From positions 1 through 55,317 of the forward strand of contig JAVVHA010000015.1 of NCBI GenBank assembly GCA_032249735.1: 55,317 nucleotides of DNA, read 5' to 3'. The notes below the pieces were generated by a model. That model searched no databases and was not told the origin of the DNA. It was given only the letters and a program-made list of their open reading frames with translations. The DNA is from Dehalococcoidia bacterium (lineage in GTDB: Bacteria > Chloroflexota > Dehalococcoidia > SM23-28-2 > HRBIN24). Shown in pieces: positions 7,609 to 17,054 of the stretch. Each line of letters starts with the position of its first letter. Positions within the stretch are counted from its first letter, which is position 1. A program made the translations under genes and the position numbers.

Positions 7609-8832
7609 TTAGCGTATAGACGTCCAGTCCTGGGCGATGGCCAGCCTACCCTGCGCCCTATCCCACGCGTAGAAGCGATAGAGAGGCTGCCCTACATGGT
7701 CTGTCGGTGTAAAGGCTATCGGGGCACCAGTTATGCCTTTTGTGTCCACCGACAGCGTCTGCATCACCTCCGTGAGTTGCTGCGGTGTGCAGGGCCAGCC
7801 GCAGCGCTCAAAGGCTGCAGCGGCCATCATGCCTGCCACCCACCCCCAGATAAGCCTATCGGGCGGGAAAGTGGCGCCGAAGCGCTGATAGGCATCCTTG
7901 AGGTCGCGCATGCCCGGCACGTCGTCAAAGCTCATGACCACATGCCGCCCGGTAAACATCTTGTCATCCTTCATGCGAGCCATCTCCGACTCGGCTATGG
8001 AAAGCGGCGGGGCTACGAAGCCTCCCTGCCATCCCTGCCGGCGCAAGGCCTCCAGCAGAGGCCCACCGGTGTGCTCCCAAGTGCCCCAGCCGAAGACCCA
8101 GTCGGCACCCTTAGATATGATCCGGCTAGCGATGGCATTGTGGTCGTAACCCCGTACCGGTACAACTATCTGGTCCACTACTTCCAGGCCCAGCTCTTGC
8201 GCGCGCCTTATCCCGTACTCGACGCCAGAGCGAGAGGAGGGGACATCGTATGCGACGCCGACGACCTTGACCGGCCGCCCCAGCTTGTCGGCCTGAGCCT
8301 TGATGAATCGAACGAATGCCTCGTTGTCGTATTGCGGCGCCAGCAGGGGACAGAACACGTTCCGCTGCGGGTTGGGCGGGAACGCTGGAGGCGTGCAGCC
8401 CACCTCCACGATGACGAAGGGCAATCCCGCAGACTGGGCCTGCTCGATGACCGGCTGCTGCGTTACCGAAGCCGAGCTCTGCAAGATGATATGCACCCTG
8501 TCCGACTCGATGAACTTCTTGGCCTGGGCTGCAGCCAGGGAGGCATCGCTCCTGTTATCGGCGGACACGAGCTGGATGGGGTGGCCATTGATGCCGCCTC
8601 GCGCGTTGATGTACTGCACATAGAGGCGGAACCCCTCCAAAGTGGGGGCCCAGGTGTTGGCCCCGGGCCCGGTTACGTCGGCCATGTAGCCCACCTTATA
8701 CGGCTCGCCCCTCGGAGCCGTAGCTTGAGGGGTGACCGATGGACCAGCCTCTTCCCCGCAGGCCGAAAGGACGCCCATAAGGATTGCTACCATAATCCAG
8801 ATCACTCGACTCACTCGACGGGCTCTGATCAT
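7609..8832 (-). CDS. Liv-type ABC transporter substrate-binding lipoprotein (first paralogue)
   Basis: A 407-residue periplasmic-binding-fold lipoprotein. The ATG at 8832 follows AAGGAGGTGGGCAGC; the signal peptide ends at GVLSACGEEAG, a lipobox with the acylated Cys. After a Thr/Pro linker the domain begins YKVGYMADVTGPGANTW and has the ARGGINGHPIQLVSADNRSD segment of type I amide/branched-chain amino acid receptors. It is the last gene of the import operon, directly after the ATPase gene. The ligand is unknown; with an acyl-CoA ligase in the operon an aromatic or aliphatic acid is more likely than an amino acid. Confidence 0.9.
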   Translation of the reverse strand: MIRARRVSRVIWIMVAILMGVLSACGEEAGPSVTPQATAPRGEPYKVGYMADVTGPGANTWAPTLEGFRLYVQYINARGGINGHPIQLVSADNRSDASLAAAQAKKFIESDRVHIILQSSASVTQQPVIEQAQSAGLPFVIVEVGCTPPAFPPNPQRNVFCPLLAPQYDNEAFVRFIKAQADKLGRPVKVVGVAYDVPSSRSGVEYGIRRAQELGLEVVDQIVVPVRGYDHNAIASRIISKGADWVFGWGTWEHTGGPLLEALRRQGWQGGFVAPPLSIAESEMARMKDDKMFTGRHVVMSFDDVPGMRDLKDAYQRFGATFPPDRLIWGWVAGMMAAAAFERCGWPCTPQQLTEVMQTLSVDTKGITGAPIAFTPTDHVGQPLYRFYAWDRAQGRLAIAQDWTSIR

Positions 8833-8845
8833 GCTGCCCACCTCC

Positions 8846-9643
8846 TTAGCTTTGGCTTTGACTACCATCACCGGGGGTGATCGTCTCTTTGCCTATGAAG
8901 ATGGTGGCGACCTCAGGACGGACCAGCACCTCTTCTGGTAGCCCTTCCGCCACCTTCTGCCCAAAGTTCAGCACCACCAAGCGGTCGCACAAATCCCTCA
9001 ACATCTGCACGTCGTGCTCGATCCAAACCATCGGGACACCCAGCTCGTACTTGATCCGCAGCAGGAAGCGGCTAAGGTCCTCCTTCTCCTGTCGGTTCAT
9101 GCCGGAAGCGGGCTCGTCGAGAAGCAACAGCTTGGGCTCTCCGGCCAGGGCCCGGGCCAGGCCCACCAGCTTCTGGATCCCATAGGGCAAGGAGCTGACA
9201 GGGGCATCGCGAAAGCGCGATATCTCCAAGAAGTCCAGCACTTCTTCAGCCCTATGGCGCTGCCGAGCTTCATCTTCCAACGCTGGCCCCAACCAGAACA
9301 TGGCCGTCAGCACGTTGGCCCTCCCGAATGGGTGCCTCCCCACCAAGACGTTGTCCATTACGGTGCCGTGGCGGAAAAGCTCTATCCCCTGGAAGACCCT
9401 GGTAATGCCCATGCGCGCCACCTGGCTTGGCGGCAGGCCAGTGATGTCGCGACCCATAAATAGGACACGCCCGCGCCGAGGGCGGTAGTAGCCATTTATG
9501 ACATTCAACAGCGTTGTTTTGCCGGAGCCGTTGGGCCCGGCGATGCCTAAGATCTCGCCCTGGGCCACATTAATGCTCACGTCCTCCAAAGCCACGAGGC
9601 CGCCAAATGTTACCGTTACTGCCTGTACCTCTAGAATATCCAT
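8846..9643 (-). CDS. livG: ABC transporter ATP-binding protein, LivG type
   Basis: A 265-residue nucleotide-binding subunit: GPNGSGKTTLLNVI Walker A, VSSLPYGIQKLVGLARALA signature region (LPYG instead of the usual LSYG), LLLLDEPASGMN Walker B and VWIEHDVQML switch His. The insert and C-terminus are of the LivG/BraF branch. ATG at 9643 is chosen because TAGGA precedes it; an upstream ATG at 9655 lies inside the end of the livF-like gene. Works as a heterodimer with the LivF protein on the cytoplasmic face. Confidence 0.9.
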   Translation of the reverse strand: MDILEVQAVTVTFGGLVALEDVSINVAQGEILGIAGPNGSGKTTLLNVINGYYRPRRGRVLFMGRDITGLPPSQVARMGITRVFQGIELFRHGTVMDNVLVGRHPFGRANVLTAMFWLGPALEDEARQRHRAEEVLDFLEISRFRDAPVSSLPYGIQKLVGLARALAGEPKLLLLDEPASGMNRQEKEDLSRFLLRIKYELGVPMVWIEHDVQMLRDLCDRLVVLNFGQKVAEGLPEEVLVRPEVATIFIGKETITPGDGSQSQS

Positions 9644-9647
9644 AGTC

Positions 9648-10469
9648 CTAACCATACCAGCGTCGCCGGCGGCGGTACTGCTTCACCTCGCGATAACTCT
9701 TGACTCCCTGGGCTGAGTCGCTCATGCCCAGGTAGAACTCCCGCACGTCCTCGTGAGCGAGCAGCCTCTCAGGTGGGCCATCAAAGACGATTCCCCCGTT
9801 TTCCATGACGTAGCAATAATCGGATATGCGTATGACCATGCTGGCGAACTGATCCACCAGCAGCACCGTAAGCCCCATCTCCTCTCTTATCGCCCTCAAC
9901 CTGTCCTCGAGGTGCGCCAGGACCGAGGGAGCCAGACCAAGGGACATCTCGTCGACGAGAAGCAAAGAGGGGTTGTTCAGCAGGGCCATGGCGATGGCAA
10001 GCATCTGGCGCTCCCCACCCGAGAGGTACCCAGCTACTTGTCTTCGCCGTTCGGCAAGTAGGGGGAACCATTCGAATATTTGCTCGAGAACCCTGCGCTG
10101 GCTCTTCCCGTCACTGGAGCCACCCCGCCATCGTGCAACGGCTAAATTCTCCTCCACTGTAAGGGTCAAGAACACCTTGTCTCTTTCGGGCACGAGGGCA
10201 ATGCCCAAGGAGGTTGTCTCGTGGGGTTGCAGCCCTTTGATGCTACGCCCCTGATATACGATGTCGCCCTCGGTGATCTGAGCATCCTCGCCAGGCAGGA
10301 AGCCGGATATGGCCCGCAGCAACGTGGTCTTGCCAGCTCCGTTGATGCCTATGACCCCTACCATGGCCCCAGCTGGCACGACTAGCGATACATTCCGGAT
10401 AGCCACTAACTTGCGGTGGTAGGTCACCTCCAGGTTATGGACACGGAGCAAAGGTTGAGGGGTGGACAT
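9648..10469 (-). CDS. livF: ABC transporter ATP-binding protein, LivF type
   Basis: The 273-residue protein has GINGAGKTTLLRAIS Walker A, YLSGGERQMLAIAMALL signature and LLLVDEMSLGLAP Walker B, the E-M-S-L-G-L-A-P form being characteristic of LivF/BraG. It begins 2 bases after the permease stop with AAGG before the ATG. The C-terminal 30 residues are basic (YRRRRRWYG). Second ATPase of the importer. Confidence 0.92.
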   Translation of the reverse strand: MSTPQPLLRVHNLEVTYHRKLVAIRNVSLVVPAGAMVGVIGINGAGKTTLLRAISGFLPGEDAQITEGDIVYQGRSIKGLQPHETTSLGIALVPERDKVFLTLTVEENLAVARWRGGSSDGKSQRRVLEQIFEWFPLLAERRRQVAGYLSGGERQMLAIAMALLNNPSLLLVDEMSLGLAPSVLAHLEDRLRAIREEMGLTVLLVDQFASMVIRISDYCYVMENGGIVFDGPPERLLAHEDVREFYLGMSDSAQGVKSYREVKQYRRRRRWYG

Positions 10470-10471
10470 GT

Positions 10472-11539
10472 TTACCTTAGCCCGCTAACCATAAACTTGA
10501 AAGGCCACAGCTGGAAGAAGGACTTCACTCTCTCCCACAGGGCCACCAGCCCCCGCGGCTCTAGCAGGAATACGGCAACTATGACCCCTCCGAAAGCTAT
10601 GCGCTGGAGCTGAAGAATGTTGATCACCAGCCGCTCGGGCGTGGGAAAGATGTGAACGATGAAGTCGATGACAAATGGCAACAGAGTGATAACAAAAGCA
10701 CCCAGCAGCGATCCTAAAATGGACCCTAAGCCACCCACCACAATCATGGCCAAATACTGTACCGTGAGCAGGAAGGAGTACTTCTCTACCGAGACGAACC
10801 CAGCGTGGTAGGCATCTATTGCACCAGCCATGGCTGCCAAAGCCGAACTTACCGTGAAGGCCAGGAGCTTATAGCGCACGAGAGGAATGCCGCAAGCCTC
10901 GGCAACGATGTCCCGGTCCCGTATAGCTTGCCACGCCCTCCCCACCCGGCTCCGGACGAGGTTGATGCACGCTAGCGTCGTAAGGGCAGCCACGACACCT
11001 AGCAGATAGTACCATTCACGGTCGCTGTCGATAATCAGAGGGCCGAAAGAGGGCTTGGGTATAACGATGCCCGCCGAGCCACCGAGCCTGTGCTGATACT
11101 CGCTGGCACCATAGACGATCACGGCATGCAGCGCCAGTGTGGATACCGCCAAATAAAGGCCCTTCACCCTCAGGGAGGGCAGCCCCACCAGCACACCCAA
11201 CACCGCACCCACTGCCGACGCCGCAGCCACCACCGGTATGAAGGCAGAGAACTCCAGCTCCTTCACCATGAGGGCAGCTGTGAAGCCGCCGGCGGCAAAA
11301 AGCCCAGCAAAACCCAGCGACACCTGCCCCGCATAACCAATGAGCAGGTTCTGCGAAAGTGCGCCAAGCACCGCGATAAAACACAGGTTGACAAGGTGAA
11401 CCTGGAAGTTAGAGCCCACCAGTGGGAAGAGGGCCACCGCTATGGCTAGGGCAAACAGCGCCTGCTTCTTAAAGGCTGTGTCGAAGACGGCCAGAGCCTG
11501 GCGGTAGGAGGTGTAGAAGTAGCCACTGCCGCTGGCCAT
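10472..11539 (-). CDS. livM: ABC transporter permease, LivM type
   Basis: From the ATG at 11539 (GGAGCGGGTGTGAGC before it) the protein is 355 residues. It shows about ten hydrophobic segments, LSQNLLIGYAGQVSLGFAGLFAAGG near the start and AWQAIRDRDIVAEACGIPL, the EAA-like loop contacted by the ATPases. GGLGSILGSLLGAFV follows in the last third. The start lies 3 bases after the LivH stop. Inner-membrane half of the translocation channel. Confidence 0.9.
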   Translation of the reverse strand: MASGSGYFYTSYRQALAVFDTAFKKQALFALAIAVALFPLVGSNFQVHLVNLCFIAVLGALSQNLLIGYAGQVSLGFAGLFAAGGFTAALMVKELEFSAFIPVVAAASAVGAVLGVLVGLPSLRVKGLYLAVSTLALHAVIVYGASEYQHRLGGSAGIVIPKPSFGPLIIDSDREWYYLLGVVAALTTLACINLVRSRVGRAWQAIRDRDIVAEACGIPLVRYKLLAFTVSSALAAMAGAIDAYHAGFVSVEKYSFLLTVQYLAMIVVGGLGSILGSLLGAFVITLLPFVIDFIVHIFPTPERLVINILQLQRIAFGGVIVAVFLLEPRGLVALWERVKSFFQLWPFKFMVSGLR

Positions 11540-11541
11540 GC

Positions 11542-12420
11542 TCACACCCGCTCCAGCTCCTCTTCCTCTCCCAGAAGGCCCCAAGGCCTCAGGATGATGA
11601 AAGCGAGGATGATGAAGTAGGGCACCACGCCGGCCAGCAAGGGGTCGGCGTAGCGCACCGCCAGGTTCTCGCTCATGGCCACCATCAGGGAGGCGATGAC
11701 CGTCCCAAGGATGCTGGTCAGCCCGCCAGCCAAGGGTACCGCCAGGGCGCGCAGGCCCTGCTCAGCTATGTTAGGCTCGAGTCTAACGTTGGCGGCAAAG
11801 GCCAGCCCCGCTATCCCTGCCCCTATAGCCGCTAACGCCCATGACAGAGCGAATGCCAAGTGAATGTTAACACCCCGCTGAGATGCTAGTACGGGATGCT
11901 CTGCCGAAGCCCTCATCTGCATACCTATCCGGGCGAGACGTAGGAAGGCGATGACGCCACCAATAAAGAGAACCGCCGCAGCCACCGCCCCCGCCTCTAC
12001 TACTGTAACGGCAGCACCAGCCGGCAGATGCAGCGTCTTGTTGGTGATACCTAGCACCTCCAGCGGGTACCGGGCCTGGGCCGTCCATACCAGCTCCGAT
12101 ACCCCTCTCAGCACGATGGCTAGGCCCACAGTCATCAGGACGATGGAGAACACCGGGTGCCCTGTCATGGGTCGGATGGTTGCCCAGTAGATCACTCCTG
12201 CTACCACCGCCACAAGGACTAGGGCCAACAGCACCATCAGGGGCAGAAGGCCTCGACCCAATACGGTAAGGGCGAACAAGAAGTAGGCACACAGCATCAA
12301 GAGCTCGCCATTGGCCAAATTCAACACTCGAGACGCCCGATAGACCAGGACATAGCCTGTGCCCACCAAGCTGTAGAACGCCGCCAGGACCACCACCTGC
12401 GCCACCAGTTGGGCATCCAT
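11542..12420 (-). CDS. livH: ABC transporter permease, LivH type
   Basis: The 292-residue membrane protein begins MDAQLVAQVVVLAAFYSLVGTGYVLVYRASRVLNLANGELLML, the usual LivH first helices with the conserved G-x-x-L/N-x-A-x-G-x-L/M pattern, and ends with LRPWGLLGEEEE. The loop MRASAEHPVLASQRGVN replaces the RAxAxNxxxAxxxGI ATPase-contact motif. It starts 11 bases after the second binding protein. Forms the channel with LivM. Confidence 0.9.
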   Translation of the reverse strand: MDAQLVAQVVVLAAFYSLVGTGYVLVYRASRVLNLANGELLMLCAYFLFALTVLGRGLLPLMVLLALVLVAVVAGVIYWATIRPMTGHPVFSIVLMTVGLAIVLRGVSELVWTAQARYPLEVLGITNKTLHLPAGAAVTVVEAGAVAAAVLFIGGVIAFLRLARIGMQMRASAEHPVLASQRGVNIHLAFALSWALAAIGAGIAGLAFAANVRLEPNIAEQGLRALAVPLAGGLTSILGTVIASLMVAMSENLAVRYADPLLAGVVPYFIILAFIILRPWGLLGEEEELERV

Positions 12421-12431
12421 CGCTACGCCCT

Positions 12432-13685
12432 CTACTGTTGGCTCACAACTGTTACTGACACCTCCCGCTTGCCCGTGTGTTCGACCCGATACCAGGGGCC
12501 CACCGGCACGATCCGGTTGCTGGCGCTGTCCCACTTGTACAGACGCTGGTACCGCTGGCCGATATGGTCCGTGGGGGTAAACTTGAGCTTGGCCCCCGCT
12601 GGCCAGATCCCGCTAGCACCGTAGTCCACCTCGAGGTTGTTCATCGCCTGCTGGAATTTGGCCCGGTCGCAGGGCCAGCCGCACTGACGCAAAGCGCTTT
12701 CCACCATGACCCCCAGTGCCCACCCGTACATGAGCCGGGGGACGGGGAACGCCGAACCGAACTCGCGCGCCGCCGCCTCCAGCTCAGCGTGGAAGGGCTT
12801 ACGCTCTGCCAGTGGGTATACTCCGAAGGAGATAATGAGCTGGTCCGACTTGAACCGCTCCAGGATGTCGTCATAGCCCAGGGGCGGGTCGCCCACCCAT
12901 GTCCCCCGCCATCCCTGGCGCAGGAGGGCCTGGAACAGGGCCAGCGTCGCCTCCTCAGGGGCCCCGCCCGTGCCCCATTGAGCGCCGAAGTCGATGCCCT
13001 GGCGGGCGATGGGCCCCAGGTCGGCCGGCGGTGGGTTGGGCACCACCACCATACGCGCCTCTAGCCCTTTCCCCTGCAGTCGCTTGGTAGCGTCATCGAC
13101 GATGGCCCGAGAGGCGGGGATGTCCAGTGCGGACAGGAAGACTTTCGCCCCCGGCCCGCCTTGCTGAGCGATGTATTCGACTACCGGTGCCAGATGGGAA
13201 CCTATCCCCCCGGCCAGCAGGGGAGTGCAAAAGAGCAGGGGGTCCGGGTCGGGAGGCGCCTGCTGATCGATACATCCGGTGGAAGATAGAACCGCCGCCC
13301 CGAGCGGCTTCGCCTGCTCCAGCACCGGCAAGATATTGGATGAAGGGCCCAGCATGACTACGGTTAGGGCGTTATTGGATTCGAACAGCTCCTTGGCTAA
13401 GGCACCGGCCACCGATGGGTTGGCCTGGCTGTCTTTGACCACGAGGTTGACCGGGTGACCGTTTATGCCGCCGCGGGCGTTAAGGTGGCGGATGTATAGC
13501 CGGAACCCCTCGGTGAACGGAGCATAGGTGCTGGCGACCGGCCCGGTGATAGCTGCCACCGCCCCTACGTTGTAGGGCTCACCGGCAGCAGCAGGAGAGG
13601 CGGTGGGCGTGCCCGGTTGCTTTTCAGCACGGCAGGCGGCAAGTAATATGCTGACCACAAAGAGGATCACCATCGTCCGGCGCAT
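12432..13685 (-). CDS. Liv-type ABC transporter substrate-binding lipoprotein (second paralogue)
   Basis: This 417-residue paralogue of the protein at 7609 has a short lipoprotein signal (MRRTMVILFVVSILLAACRAE), AAITGPVASTYAPFTEGFRLYIR and ARGGINGHPVNLVVKD. AAGGAGG lies before the ATG. It is the first transporter gene of the operon, while the other receptor is the last, so one channel may be fed by two receptors with different ligands. Both share the C-terminal TPTDHIGQ/TPTDHVGQ segment, showing recent common ancestry. Confidence 0.9.
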   Translation of the reverse strand: MRRTMVILFVVSILLAACRAEKQPGTPTASPAAAGEPYNVGAVAAITGPVASTYAPFTEGFRLYIRHLNARGGINGHPVNLVVKDSQANPSVAGALAKELFESNNALTVVMLGPSSNILPVLEQAKPLGAAVLSSTGCIDQQAPPDPDPLLFCTPLLAGGIGSHLAPVVEYIAQQGGPGAKVFLSALDIPASRAIVDDATKRLQGKGLEARMVVVPNPPPADLGPIARQGIDFGAQWGTGGAPEEATLALFQALLRQGWRGTWVGDPPLGYDDILERFKSDQLIISFGVYPLAERKPFHAELEAAAREFGSAFPVPRLMYGWALGVMVESALRQCGWPCDRAKFQQAMNNLEVDYGASGIWPAGAKLKFTPTDHIGQRYQRLYKWDSASNRIVPVGPWYRVEHTGKREVSVTVVSQQ

Positions 13686-13696
13686 GGCCTACCTCC

Positions 13697-15592
13697 TTAA
13701 ACCTCTCTAGGACGTGCCGGTTCCTGGTACATGGACTCCACCAGTTCACGGAACTTCTCGTACATCAGCCGTCGCTTCACCTTGCGAGTGGGGGTGATCG
13801 GCTCCCCCTCTTCCTCCGGGTCCAGCTCCTTGGGAATGATGCGGAAGTACTTGACCTGCTCCACCCGCGCTAGGTGCGCGTTGGCCCGGTCTATCTCCTG
13901 CTGGATGAGCTTTTGCAGCTCCGGTCTGGCTATCAAGCTGCTGAAGCCCGTAAACGGGATCCCTTGTTGTCTGGCCCACTCAGCGCAGTTGTCGTAATCG
14001 ATCTCGATGAGCGCCGTCAGGTATTTGCGTCCTTCGCCGAAAACCACCGCCTCGCTGATGTAGGGGCTGGCCTTGATGAGGGTCTCGATCTCGGTGGGGC
14101 TAATGTTCTTGCCGCCAGCGGTGACGATGATATCTTTCTTGCGGTCTACCAGCCTGAGCTCGCCCTCGCTCGTCCACTCGCCCACGTCGCCGGTATGCAC
14201 CCATCCCTCCTCGTCCAGCACCTCAGCCGTCTTGACCGGGTCCTGCCAATAGCCCGAGAAGACCGACGGGCCCCGGAAGAGGACCTCGCCGTCCTCGGCA
14301 AGACGGACCTCGGTTCCTGGCACCGGCCTGCCGGCGGTTCCGGGTTTCGGGAACCGTCGTTCCTGGGCCGTCAGGAGTCCTCCACATTCGGTCTGACCGT
14401 AGCCGTTGCGGAGGTCCACCCCCCACATCTGCCACAGGGCCTGCACGCGGTCCGGGATGGGCGCGCCGCCGGTGAGGGCCACCCTGACGCGCATGAGGCC
14501 AAGCTTGTCCAAGATGGGGCGGAACACCAGCAGCCACCCGATACGGTGCAGGAGGGCTAGCAGTATCGAGTCGCGTCCGTCCCATCGGCGCTCGAGCCGC
14601 CGCCACGCCACCGCCATCGCCAGCTCGTACGCCCACCTCTTTACTAGGGACGAATTCTCGATGCCGATGAGGACCTGGGAGGCGAACTTCTCCCAGTATC
14701 GTGGCACTGTGCCGATGAACGTTGGGGATACCTCGAAGAGGGTCTGGGCGTACTCCTCAATCCCCTCACCGATGTGTACCTCCAGATCTATGAGCAGGGG
14801 CAGGCCGATGGTCATCAGACGTTCGAAGATGTGAGCCAGAGGCAAGACGGACACGCTTCGGTGGCGGCCGCGCAGCAGCTCCGGTAGGGCGAGGCAGAGC
14901 CCGGCAGCCCCGCTGAGCAGGGCGCTGTGCGATATCATGGCACCCTTGGGCGGGCCGGTGGTGCCCGACGTGTAGACGATGATAGCCGGGTCGGTGGGCT
15001 TCACCTCCTTCACCAGCGAGGCGAACATGTCTGGGTGTTGGCGCCTGGCCTGTGCTCCCAGCTGCTCAAGCTGGCTAAAGGTCATGATGCGTGGGTCCCT
15101 GTACATGAATAGGGCCCTTGTGTCGGCCACCACGATGCGCTCGAGGCCCGGCAGCCGGTCGGCCACCGCCAGCACCTTGTCCAGGTGCTCCTGGTTCTCG
15201 GCCACAAACACCCTGGCCCCGCCGTTCTCCACCAGGTACAAGACCTCGCTGGGGGAACTGGTGGGATACACGCCGTAGACGATGGCGCCCAACGCCTGGG
15301 CTCCCAGGTCGGCCAACACCCACTCGATGCACGTGTCGCCCATAATGGCCACGCGGTCGCCCTTCCTAAGGCCCAGTTGCGCCAGTCCGAGGCAAACGTT
15401 TTCCACTCTCTCCCGTAGGCCGGACCAGGTCAGCTCATGGTAGATCCCCAGCTCTTTGTATCGGTAGGCGACCCTGCTCGAGCGTTCCTGAGCCCGGTGC
15501 ACCAGCAGCCCCGGGATGGTGCTGCTGCGGGCCCTCCGTAGTAGCTCATCGGGGGACGGAACTTGGGGTCGGGCACGCGGCACAGCCACCAT
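13697..15592 (-). CDS. AMP-forming acyl-CoA synthetase (long-chain FACS type)
   Basis: A 631-residue adenylate-forming ligase. The P-loop reads IIVYTSGTTGPPKGAMISH, the A5 motif NGYGQTECGG, A7 VHTGDVGE, and the A10 lysine region RKKDIIVTAGGKNISPTEIE, followed by the long-chain-type C-terminus. It converts an acid, ATP and CoA to the acyl-CoA in two steps. The ATG at 15592 is used; a TTG further up is less likely. It lies between the crotonase and the importer genes, so it probably activates the imported acid. Aromatic versus fatty acid specificity cannot be decided. Confidence 0.9.
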   Translation of the reverse strand: MVAVPRARPQVPSPDELLRRARSSTIPGLLVHRAQERSSRVAYRYKELGIYHELTWSGLRERVENVCLGLAQLGLRKGDRVAIMGDTCIEWVLADLGAQALGAIVYGVYPTSSPSEVLYLVENGGARVFVAENQEHLDKVLAVADRLPGLERIVVADTRALFMYRDPRIMTFSQLEQLGAQARRQHPDMFASLVKEVKPTDPAIIVYTSGTTGPPKGAMISHSALLSGAAGLCLALPELLRGRHRSVSVLPLAHIFERLMTIGLPLLIDLEVHIGEGIEEYAQTLFEVSPTFIGTVPRYWEKFASQVLIGIENSSLVKRWAYELAMAVAWRRLERRWDGRDSILLALLHRIGWLLVFRPILDKLGLMRVRVALTGGAPIPDRVQALWQMWGVDLRNGYGQTECGGLLTAQERRFPKPGTAGRPVPGTEVRLAEDGEVLFRGPSVFSGYWQDPVKTAEVLDEEGWVHTGDVGEWTSEGELRLVDRKKDIIVTAGGKNISPTEIETLIKASPYISEAVVFGEGRKYLTALIEIDYDNCAEWARQQGIPFTGFSSLIARPELQKLIQQEIDRANAHLARVEQVKYFRIIPKELDPEEEGEPITPTRKVKRRLMYEKFRELVESMYQEPARPREV

Positions 15593-15616
15593 GGCCTCAC
15601 CCCCATCCAGCAACCT

Positions 15617-16414
15617 TCACGCCCCCTGGAACTGGGGTTGTCGCTTCTCGCGGAAAGCCTGTACGCCTTCCTGATAGTCCCGTGTGCGCATCAGGAAGGC
15701 CTGGGCTAGCATCTCGGTGAGATGGGCAGCCTGGACGGAGGAGTCGGCGGCAGCGTGAAGGACGACCTTGGCCATCCCTAGGGCTAGGGGGGCCTTGGCC
15801 TTGAGGCTTCGTGCCAGGGCTAGCGCCTCGTCCATGAGCTGCTCATGGGGCACCACCTTCGTCACCAGGCCCATCTGATAGGCCTCCTGGGCAGTAAGTA
15901 GGTTGCCCCCCAGCACCAGCTCCTTGGCGCGCAGCAGCCCAAGCAACTTCACCAGGCGGGAACTGCCTTCGCTGGCGGGTATCAAACCGATGTTGGCCTC
16001 CACGAATCCTAGGCGCGCCCGCTCAGAGGCGATGCGGAAATCGCAGCCCAAGGCTAGCTCTATGCCCTCGCCCACCGCAACGCCATTTATGGCCGCGATG
16101 ACTGGTTTGGGTAGCGTCTCTAGGTTGGAAACAAACCCGAAGCGGTTCCTAACCCATTCGAAGGGCAATACCCTTCCGGGGGCCGTCCATACCTGACGCT
16201 CGAACATTTCGATGTCAGCACCAGCAGAGAATGCACGCCCAGCGCCTGTGAAGATAAGCACCCGGTACCGGTCCTCGGACTTCACGGCATCGATGACATC
16301 ATTGATCTCGCGGAGGGTTTGCTGGTTGAATGCGTTGAGCTTGTCTTCGCGGTTGAACGTAACCACCACGATGCCGTCCTCCGGCTCATCCCACCTGAGG
16401 TGTTGTAGCTCCAT
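15617..16414 (-). CDS. Enoyl-CoA hydratase/isomerase (crotonase family), operon lead gene
   Basis: The 265-residue protein has FSAGADIEMF (oxyanion-hole strand), AINGVAVGEGIELALGCD and FVEANIGLIPASEGSSRL; both Glu corresponding to the two catalytic Glu of rat crotonase are present (EGIEL and FVEA). It would hydrate an enoyl-CoA. The ATG at 16414 has GGGAGG five bases upstream; a GTG at 16420 is possible. First gene after the consensus promoter at 16477-16505. Confidence 0.88.
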   Translation of the reverse strand: MELQHLRWDEPEDGIVVVTFNREDKLNAFNQQTLREINDVIDAVKSEDRYRVLIFTGAGRAFSAGADIEMFERQVWTAPGRVLPFEWVRNRFGFVSNLETLPKPVIAAINGVAVGEGIELALGCDFRIASERARLGFVEANIGLIPASEGSSRLVKLLGLLRAKELVLGGNLLTAQEAYQMGLVTKVVPHEQLMDEALALARSLKAKAPLALGMAKVVLHAAADSSVQAAHLTEMLAQAFLMRTRDYQEGVQAFREKRQPQFQGA

Positions 16415-16476
16415 CGTCACCTCCCAAGGCTAGATTTAATTGGCCAACCCGCCGGTAGAATCAAAGCTCGCAGGCG

Positions 16477-16505
16477 ATTATATAGGCCATCCCAGGTGGT
16501 GTCAA
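16477..16505 (-). promoter_or_regulatory. Perfect consensus promoter of the crotonase-ligase-importer operon
   Basis: TTGACA (16500-16505), 17 bases, TATAAT (16477-16482) on the minus strand; both hexamers match the consensus fully. The leader would be about 56 bases. The -35 box lies inside a 12-bp sequence that recurs on the far side of the transposase remnant. Confidence 0.85.
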
Positions 16506-16509
16506 CCTC
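16498..16509. repeat. 12-bp direct repeat, left copy, flanking the transposase remnant
   Basis: GGTGTCAACCTC occurs here and at 17236-17247 on the same strand, with unrelated flanks. It may be a target-site duplication from insertion of the element whose transposase remnant lies between. Confidence 0.45.
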
Positions 16510-16554
16510 TGGCGGCCTTGTCTTGCAAAAAGGCGAGGGTAGACTGGTGATGCT

Positions 16555-17054
16555 ATGGGTAGGGATGGGGAGCGGTTGCCACGTGCGTTCCAGCTCTGTC
16601 TGGAGGTGGCCTAGGCCCATCGCCAGGGCAGGGTCCCTGAGCGCAAGCGGGGCCACCCCTGCGTCTACGGCTGGGACCTCTATCTGGCCCTCCTCCTCTT
16701 CCGGGCCTACCTGCGGGCCACCTATCGGGAGACGGTGGCTATCCATCAGGCCCTCTTCCCCGACCGCCCTTGCCCCTCCTGGAAAGTCCTTGCACCACTC
16801 AAGGGCACCTCCGCCAAGAAGGGCAGGCCCCTCCATCTACCTACCGGCCGCGGGCGGTGGTGGGGGGCCTGTTGGGGGTTATTAAGAGCAGACTCGTCAG
16901 TGGCTACCTCGTCACCCTCAGCTAGCACCGCTATCTGCAAGACAAGCCCACCCGTGGCGCTTTTACCCAGCGCGGGTGGCGCTTTTCCAGGCAACGCCGG
17001 GCTCAGACATCGCGAGGGGGACCTCAGGGCTGGAACGAGAGGCCCTTGCTATGA
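16555..17054 (+). pseudogene. Decayed insertion-sequence transposase
   Basis: Reading from ATG 16555 gives an N-terminus with LPRAFQLCLEVA, an in-frame TAG, then CVYGWDLYLALLLFRAYLRATYRETVAIHQ in the same frame, a pattern of helical DNA-binding starts of DDE transposases. After a frameshift the remainder reads YRPRAVVGGLLGVIKSRLVSG and, past another stop, HRYLQDKPTR and RGWRFSRQRRAQ, the style of a transposase C-terminus. The catalytic core between is missing, so it is dead by stop, frameshift and deletion. The family (possibly IS4/IS5-like) is a guess. The remaining bases to 17279 hold nothing I can support. Confidence 0.6.

Noticed and set aside
7696-8880. Long open frame on the plus strand opposite the binding-protein gene
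   Set aside because: It mirrors a well-supported lipoprotein gene, has no recognisable motif and a composition typical of antisense frames in GC-rich DNA.
16555-17054. Intact transposase or several small genes
   Set aside because: In-frame stops and a frame change break the only similarity; no catalytic DDE core is visible.
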